Source: Lutibacter profundi (lineage in GTDB: Bacteria; Bacteroidota; Bacteroidia; Flavobacteriales; Flavobacteriaceae). From it: a DNA stretch of 64,000 nt. Of the stretch, positions 59,595-64,000 are shown one piece after another. The stretch lies in assembly GCF_001543325.1 (NCBI RefSeq), contig NZ_CP013355.1, positions 1,022,001 to 1,086,000 of the forward strand. The letters run 5' to 3'. A program made the position numbers and the translations under genes. A model generated the notes under the pieces. That model was given only the letters and a program-made list of their open reading frames with translations, was not told the DNA's origin and did not search any database. Numbering within the stretch: the first letter of the stretch is position 1; each line of letters opens with the position of its first letter.

Positions 59595-61484
59595 ATGGCA
59601 ACAGGAAATATTAAAGTAACGGCTGAAAATATTTTTCCAATTATAAAAAAATTCTTGTATTCAGATCACGAAATATTTTTACGTGAACTAATTTCAAACG
59701 CAACCGATGCAACTTTAAAATTAAAACACTTATCAACCATTGGTGAAATAAAAGGTGATATTGGAGAACCAATAATTGAAATTAAAGTTGATAAAGACAA
59801 AAAAGAAATTAGAATTATTGACCAAGGGGTTGGTATGACTGGAGAAGAAGTTGAGAAGTATATTAATCAAATGGCTTTTTCTGGAGCTGAAGAATTTCTT
59901 GAAAAATATAAAGACAAAGTTGAAGATTCTGGAATTATTGGTCATTTTGGTCTCGGTTTTTATTCTTCATTTATGGTAGCTAAAAAGGTAGAAATTTTTA
60001 CCAAATCTTACCAAAAAGGGGCAAAAGCAGTACGTTGGGAGTGTGATGGGAGTCCAGAATACACACTAGAGGAAACTAAAAGAAAAGAAAGAGGAACAGA
60101 AATAGTTTTACATATTGATGATGATTCTACAGAATTTTTAGAAGAACATAAAATTAATGAACTTTTAAATAAATACAATAAGTTTATGCCTATTCCAATT
60201 AAATTTGGAACACGTGAAGAAACTTTACCATTGGCAGAAGATGCACCTAAAGATGCAAAACCTGAAAAAATTACAGTAGATAATATTGTAAACAACCCTA
60301 ATCCAGCTTGGACAAAAAGTCCGAATGATTTAAAAGATGAAGATTATAAAGCTTTTTACCGAGAATTGTATCCAATGCAATTTGAAGAGCCTTTATTTCA
60401 CATACATTTAAATGTTGATTATCCGTTTCACTTAACAGGTATTTTATATTTTCCTAAACTTAGTAAAAATTTAGACCCTACAAAAGATAGAATTCAATTG
60501 TACCAAAATCAAGTATTTGTTACTGATAATGTAGAAGGAATTGTACCCGATTTTTTACAAATGTTACGTGGTGTAATTGATTCACCAGATATTCCTTTAA
60601 ATGTGTCTCGCTCGTACTTACAATCAGATGCAGCGGTTAAAAAAATTGCAAGTTACATTACTAGAAAAGTAGCAGATAAATTAACTAGTTTATTTAAAAA
60701 AGATAGAAAAGCATTTGAGGAAAAATGGAATGATATTAAAGTTATTATTGAATACGGAATGCTTTCTGAAGATAAATTTTTCGAAAAATCAGATAAATTT
60801 GCTCTCTATCCAACTGTAGATAAAGAATATTTTGTTTGGAGTGAATTAGAAGAAAAAATTAAACCATCTCAAACAGATAAAGATGATAAATTAATTGTTT
60901 TATACGCTTCTGATGTTAAAGCGCAACACAGTTATATTGATGCTGCGAAAGAAAAAGGTTATACGGTATTATTATTGGATTCTCCTATTGTTTCTCATCT
61001 ATTACAAAAATTAGAAGGAAGCAAAAAAGATGTTCAATTTGTTCGTGTAGATGCTGATCATATTGATAATTTAATTAAAAAAGAAGATACCAAAATAAGT
61101 AAACTTTCAGATGAGGAAAAAGAAAAGTTAAAACCTATTATTGAAAAAGTAATTCCTAAAGAAACTTATACCGTTCAATTAGAAGCTTTGGATTCTAATG
61201 CCAATCCTTTTATTATTACGCAACCTGAATTTATGCGACGTATGAAAGAAATGCAAGCAACTGGTGGAGGAGGAATGATGGGAATGGGTAATTTCCCTGA
61301 AATGTACAATTTAGTTGTTAATACCAATAACGATTTGGTTAGTGAAATTTTAAGCACTAAAACTAAAAAGAAACAAGAGCGTTTAATTCAACAGGCTTTT
61401 GATTTAGCAAAACTATCTCAAGGTCTTTTACAAGGTGAAGAATTAACCAATTTTATAAAACGCAGTTTTCAAATGGTAAAATAA
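59595..61484 (+). CDS. htpG: Molecular chaperone HtpG (Hsp90)
   Basis: The 629-residue protein is a bacterial Hsp90. The N-terminal ATP-binding motifs are present: IFLRELISNATDA, IIDQGVGMTGEEVEKYINQMAFSGAEEF and IIGHFGLGFYSSFMVA; the middle domain has LYFPKLSKNLDPTKDRIQLYQNQVFVTDN and the C-terminal dimerisation region follows. The beginning (ATGNIKVTAENIFPIIKKFLYSD) is the Bacteroidota form. It lies opposite the GMC gene and has an element shared with dnaK. A terminator follows. Confidence 0.96.
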   Translation: MATGNIKVTAENIFPIIKKFLYSDHEIFLRELISNATDATLKLKHLSTIGEIKGDIGEPIIEIKVDKDKKEIRIIDQGVGMTGEEVEKYINQMAFSGAEEFLEKYKDKVEDSGIIGHFGLGFYSSFMVAKKVEIFTKSYQKGAKAVRWECDGSPEYTLEETKRKERGTEIVLHIDDDSTEFLEEHKINELLNKYNKFMPIPIKFGTREETLPLAEDAPKDAKPEKITVDNIVNNPNPAWTKSPNDLKDEDYKAFYRELYPMQFEEPLFHIHLNVDYPFHLTGILYFPKLSKNLDPTKDRIQLYQNQVFVTDNVEGIVPDFLQMLRGVIDSPDIPLNVSRSYLQSDAAVKKIASYITRKVADKLTSLFKKDRKAFEEKWNDIKVIIEYGMLSEDKFFEKSDKFALYPTVDKEYFVWSELEEKIKPSQTDKDDKLIVLYASDVKAQHSYIDAAKEKGYTVLLLDSPIVSHLLQKLEGSKKDVQFVRVDADHIDNLIKKEDTKISKLSDEEKEKLKPIIEKVIPKETYTVQLEALDSNANPFIITQPEFMRRMKEMQATGGGGMMGMGNFPEMYNLVVNTNNDLVSEILSTKTKKKQERLIQQAFDLAKLSQGLLQGEELTNFIKRSFQMVK

Positions 61485-61517
61485 CCTTAAAATTAAACTA
61501 TTTAACAAACAATTAAT

Positions 61518-61549
61518 AAAAAGTCTCAATTAATATTGAGACTTTTTTT
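61518..61549 (+). terminator. Terminator of htpG
   Basis: A-rich left arm with AGTCTCAAT (61522-61530) pairs with ATTGAGACT (61535-61543) around a 4-base loop and is followed by a run of Ts. Confidence 0.82.
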
Positions 61550-61574
61550 AGTATTTTTACTGCTTATAAAATTA

Positions 61575-61591
61575 TTGGCATTTTTTTTGCA
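61575..61591 (+). promoter_or_regulatory. Sigma-54-like -24/-12 promoter of the secreted protein gene
   Basis: TTGGCA (61575-61580), eight Ts, GCA (61589-61591): GG and GC are exactly ten bases apart, as in the sigma-54 consensus TTGGCAC-N5-TTGCA. It lies 24 bases before the next start codon. No TAnnTTTG box is present in the interval. The call rests on the pattern alone. Confidence 0.5.
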
Positions 61592-61615
61592 CTAAAGTAC
61601 CCAATGTAAATAGTT

Positions 61616-62290
61616 ATGACGCAAAACTTCAAAATAGCAACTCTAGCCTTTTTAATTACGCTACTAAATTCTTTTGCCCTATTTTCTCAAATTGATAGTA
61701 CAAAAACAATAAACAACGAAGTTGGTGTTACTATTTCAACAAACCAATTAAAAGCGAATCCATCAACCACAAAAACAAACCCAAATATTAATTTTAATAT
61801 TAATAAAAAAATAAATACCAAAGCAATAAATCAACATTTAAAGAAATATTCTAATAACAACAACTCTAACATGCTTCTTGAAAATCGCCCTGAAGATAAA
61901 GACATTATAGGAGTAAAATATTGGAAAGGTAAAGATGTAACTCACAAAAGTTTAGCGAGCACTTATGGTTTAGGAACTGTAACCACCACTAGCCGAATTG
62001 TTAAAATTGAAACAAGAGATCACAGTTATATTGATGGTGATCGTATTAAAATTTATTTGAATGAACAGGTTATAAGTAATAATGTTGGTTTAAAAGGAAG
62101 CTATTTTGTAATTTATGTTAAACTAAAAGATGGCTATAACAGAATTGATTTTCAAGCATTAAACCAAGGTTTCTCAGGACCTAATACCGCTGAATTTAGT
62201 TTGTATGATGCCAATGGAAATTTACTATCTGATAGAGAATGGAATTTAACAACTGGGCAAACCGCTACATTAGGAGTTATAAAACAATAA
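61616..62290 (+). CDS. Conserved secreted flavobacterial protein of unknown function
   Basis: The 224-residue protein has a signal peptide (about residues 1-25, ending FALFSQ), an Asn/Lys/Thr-rich linker of 75 residues and a C-terminal beta-sandwich-like domain with TTTSRIVKIETRDHSYIDGDRIKIYLNEQVI, GYNRIDFQALNQGFSGPNTAEFSLYDANGNL and a final strand TATLGVIK. I know this pattern from flavobacterial secreted proteins but not its function. A sigma-54-like promoter precedes it, unlike any other gene here. The NUDIX gene follows after nine bases. Confidence 0.72.
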   Translation: MTQNFKIATLAFLITLLNSFALFSQIDSTKTINNEVGVTISTNQLKANPSTTKTNPNINFNINKKINTKAINQHLKKYSNNNNSNMLLENRPEDKDIIGVKYWKGKDVTHKSLASTYGLGTVTTTSRIVKIETRDHSYIDGDRIKIYLNEQVISNNVGLKGSYFVIYVKLKDGYNRIDFQALNQGFSGPNTAEFSLYDANGNLLSDREWNLTTGQTATLGVIKQ

Positions 62291-62299
62291 ATTATTTAT

Positions 62300-62683
62300 A
62301 TGGTTTTAGCTGCCTCAGGAATTATCATTCAAAATAAAAAAATTCTTCTTTTACAGCGCTCAAATTACACTGAAAATTACCCTGAATATTGGGGTTGCCC
62401 TGGTGGAAGAGCTAATAAAGGTGAAACTGCGGAACAAAATGTAATTAGAGAAGTAAAAGAAGAGTGCAATTTAAACTTCTATCCTACTTCAATTTTAAAA
62501 AAAGGTATTTGGCAAGACAGAAATTATTATCGTTTTTTGGGAAACTGGTCTGGAAAAATAAAAATTCAGGAATTAGAAGTGTTAGATTATAATTGGTTTT
62601 CTTATAATGAAGCCATCAAACTTCAATTATCCTTTGATTATAAAGAAGTTATAGAATTACTTTATAAAAAACAATTACTATAA
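62300..62683 (+). CDS. NUDIX hydrolase
   Basis: The 127-residue protein is a small single-domain Nudix enzyme: GGRANKGETAEQNVIREVKEECNL fits the Nudix box with Asn replacing the last glycine, and VLAASGIIIQNKKILLLQRS is the leading strand pair. It resembles MutT-like or NDP-sugar hydrolases; the substrate is unknown. It lies nine bases after the secreted-protein gene and could share its promoter. Confidence 0.85.
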   Translation: MVLAASGIIIQNKKILLLQRSNYTENYPEYWGCPGGRANKGETAEQNVIREVKEECNLNFYPTSILKKGIWQDRNYYRFLGNWSGKIKIQELEVLDYNWFSYNEAIKLQLSFDYKEVIELLYKKQLL

Positions 62684-62840
62684 GCTGTTATGTATGAATT
62701 AATATAAAACTAGGGTTTTAAGCCAATTTTAGTTAATTGTTTTATACTTGCGTTGGTTAAAATAAAAATAGCCGTTAAATAGCAAACTTAAAACTTGACA
62801 CTTAACTACTATTTTCTTGTATTAGATGTGAGTTTCTTAT

Positions 62841-63106
62841 TTAATCTACAGGAATCAATTCAGTTCCTCCTCCTGTTGTGCTTGGAAGTACATCAAACAA
62901 TCTATATTTCCAATCGCTACAACCACATTCATTAATTGCTTTAACTCCAATGTTTAATTGCCCACTTTAATATGGTTTAACATCTTTATATGCAGAATAA
63001 CTCTAATTTCTAACTTGACTATTGGGTATTAGCCATTCAAAAGTGAAATTAAAAGCGCTAATAGACCCTGCATTTTCTATATTTGTTGCGTTAAGTTCTT
63101 GAATTC
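62841..63106 (-). pseudogene. Decayed fragment of a surface protein repeat domain
   Basis: The minus strand reads, in one frame, QELNATNIENAGSISAFNF, then FEWLIPN and a stop, AYKDVKPY and a stop, then NIGVKAINECGCSDWKYRLFDVLPS and a final stop after ELIPVD. The IGVKAINECG-type segment resembles PKD/Ig-like repeats of long flavobacterial secreted proteins. Two stops interrupt it and no start is present, so only a remnant of a larger gene is left. This accounts for part of the 540-base gap between the NUDIX gene and the toxin-antitoxin pair; the rest shows nothing. Confidence 0.5.
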
Positions 63107-63189
63107 AGAATCTATTATTTTAAAATTCATGTTGGCAACAATAATGATTGACATTCTAACTAATTTAATAAAATTTGGAGATGATGTTG

Positions 63190-63213
63190 TTTTGGTGTAT
63201 ATTTACATCAAAA
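63190..63213 (+). promoter_or_regulatory. Palindromic candidate operator upstream of parD
   Basis: TTTTGGTGT (63190-63198), six bases, ACATCAAAA (63205-63213): the arms are inverted with one mismatch in nine. It lies 10 bases before the parD start. ParD proteins usually repress their own promoter, so this is a plausible binding site. Confidence 0.5.
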
Positions 63214-63223
63214 ATATAAAATT

Positions 63224-63463
63224 ATGACAAGACAAAGTATTTCATTTACTGAGCCGAATGATAATTGGTTAAAGGCTCAAATTGAAAATAAAGAATATTC
63301 GAGTAAAAGTGAATTAGTTAATGATTTGATTAGACAAGCAAGAAAACAACAAGCTCAAATTGATTGGATTAGTTCCAAATTGGAAAGAGCTGAAAAAAGT
63401 GGATTTACTACAGATTCTAAAGAACATATTTTGGCTCAATCAAAATCCTTATTGAATGACTAA
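63224..63463 (+). CDS. parD: ParD-like type II antitoxin
   Basis: The 79-residue protein has a ribbon-helix-helix N-terminus, MTRQSISFTEPNDNWLKAQIENKEYSSKSELVNDLIRQARKQQ, for DNA binding and dimer formation, and a C-terminal tail (LERAEKSGFTTDSKEHILAQSKSLLND) that binds the toxin, as in ParD/CopG antitoxins. It overlaps the toxin gene by eight bases, the usual coupling. It sits beside a decayed surface-protein fragment, suggesting an insertion-prone region. Confidence 0.88.
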   Translation: MTRQSISFTEPNDNWLKAQIENKEYSSKSELVNDLIRQARKQQAQIDWISSKLERAEKSGFTTDSKEHILAQSKSLLND

Positions 63464-63749
63464 TTTTAGGCTGAGTAATACGGCAAAAGAAGATTTAATA
63501 AGAATTCATCATTACGGAGTAAAAACATTTGGAGAAAAACAAGCGGATAAATACTTTGATTCGTTTTTTGAATATTTTGATAGAATATCAAAAAGTCCAT
63601 ATTCATTTGAATCCGTTGATTATATTAAAATAGGATATAGAAGATGTGTTTGTGGTTCTGATTCAATTTATTTTAGGATAAATGAAAATGATAAAGCTGT
63701 AGAAATTATGACAATAATTGGACGACAAGAGTTGAAAAATTTACTTTAA
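63456..63749 (+). CDS. parE: RelE/ParE family toxin
   Basis: The 97-residue protein matches ParE toxins: FRLSNTAKEDLIRIHHYGVKTFGEKQADKYFDSFFEYFDRISKSPYSFESVDYIKIGYRRCVCGSDSIYFRINENDKAVEIMTIIGRQELKNLL, with the core strand Y..R....S..IYFR and the C-terminal I.G.Q. ParE poisons DNA gyrase, while RelE cuts mRNA at the ribosome; this looks more like ParE. The partner antitoxin overlaps it by eight bases. Confidence 0.88.
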   Translation: MTNFRLSNTAKEDLIRIHHYGVKTFGEKQADKYFDSFFEYFDRISKSPYSFESVDYIKIGYRRCVCGSDSIYFRINENDKAVEIMTIIGRQELKNLL

Positions 63750-63831
63750 AAATTACAGTTGACAACAAATCATAAAATTTATGCTTAAATTTAGATTTAG
63801 TACGAACCGACAAACATTTTAACAAACCGAG

Positions 63832-63864
63832 GTTGCTATATTCGTGTAGCAACTTTATTTTTTT
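63832..63864 (+). terminator. Possible terminator after the toxin gene
   Basis: GTTGCTA (63832-63838) pairs with TAGCAAC (63847-63853) and a T-rich stretch follows. The stem is short. The remaining bases to 64000 show no gene. Confidence 0.45.
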
Positions 63865-64000
63865 AAACTGTTTATTTTCATAAGAGTTGTTTTTAAATGT
63901 TACTATTTTTTTCTAAATGGATTTAAAAACCATTTCTATAGTAAACATATCTTCTATAAAAACAGCCGTTTTTTTAGTATATGACTGAATTAGGTTTCTA

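Noticed and set aside
1-64000. tRNA, rRNA, CRISPR array, prophage or intact insertion sequence
   Set aside because: No cloverleaf-like sequences, regular repeats with spacers, phage or transposase genes were recognised in any gap.
63900-64000. Inverted repeat AAATGG...CCATTT near the right end
   Set aside because: Only a six-base stem without T-tract; compatible with chance in AT-rich DNA.

Overview
The window is AT-rich chromosomal DNA from a member of the Bacteroidota, almost certainly a flavobacterium (Flavobacteriaceae; a marine Lutibacter- or Polaribacter-like genus is a guess). The grounds are: -7 boxes of the type TAnnTTTG in front of many genes, no obvious Shine-Dalgarno sequences, a type IX secretion sorting domain, fused E1 alpha/beta 2-oxoacid dehydrogenase, DUF2853, DUF349, an ATP-independent LUD protein next to ftsH, and the usual flavobacterial clusters PASTA-rluD/ddl-coaD, rsfS-ftsH-cdsA-psd and pyrR-pyrB-rnz. 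No tRNA, rRNA, CRISPR array, prophage or intact insertion sequence was seen. Most of the window is ordinary core genome.

Layout. 1-3.1 kb: tail of a LOG-family gene and a secreted M1-peptidase-like/beta-barrel protein whose zinc motif is degenerate. 3.2-8.6 kb: NAD-type 2-oxoacid dehydrogenase E1 fusion followed by a four-subunit ferredoxin-dependent 2-oxoacid oxidoreductase. 8.6-14.4 kb: epimerase, dnaK, serine deaminase, DUF2853 and yaaA. 14.5-22.6 kb: CAT-like acetyltransferase, rluD, PASTA protein, an unfamiliar duplicated histidine-rich lipoprotein, ddl, coaD, M14 carboxypeptidase and DUF1853. 22.6-27.8 kb: membrane proteins, lpxD, a frameshifted topoisomerase III and rluE-like. 28-32 kb: a molybdenum hydroxylase operon with its XdhC and MobA-like helpers. 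32-38 kb: M20 peptidase, SulP transporter, NUDIX/pyrE, birA. 37.8-43.2 kb: rsfS-ftsH-LUD-cdsA-psd-ACBP-YceI. 43.2-49.6 kb (minus strand): a long inverted-repeat element, DUF349, aroE, two DUF368 undecaprenyl-phosphate translocase paralogues and a TPR protein. 49.7-55.3 kb: pyrR, pyrB, STAS-like, T9SS mini-protein, rnz, methyltransferase, GNAT, dnaJ-like/cbpM. 55.3-59.5 kb (minus): CoA-binding protein, KAS III, an iodotyrosine-deiodinase-like nitroreductase and a frameshifted GMC oxidoreductase. 59.6-64 kb: htpG, a secreted protein behind a sigma-54-like promoter, NUDIX, a decayed surface-protein fragment and a ParDE toxin-antitoxin pair.

The most interesting signals are regulatory. dnaK and htpG, 48 kb apart, share a promoter-proximal architecture with exactly conserved spacing (TGNCA-N3-TGNCA-N12-TGGYA-N6-TTGA), which looks like a heat-shock control element. 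The next gene after htpG has a nearly perfect sigma-54 -24/-12 element. pyrE and the adjacent NUDIX gene appear to have their promoters inside each other's first codons. The protein candidate for something undescribed is the histidine-rich duplicated lipoprotein at 16958-18385. Two genes (topB and the GMC oxidoreductase) are broken by single frameshifts, which may be real decay or sequencing error.
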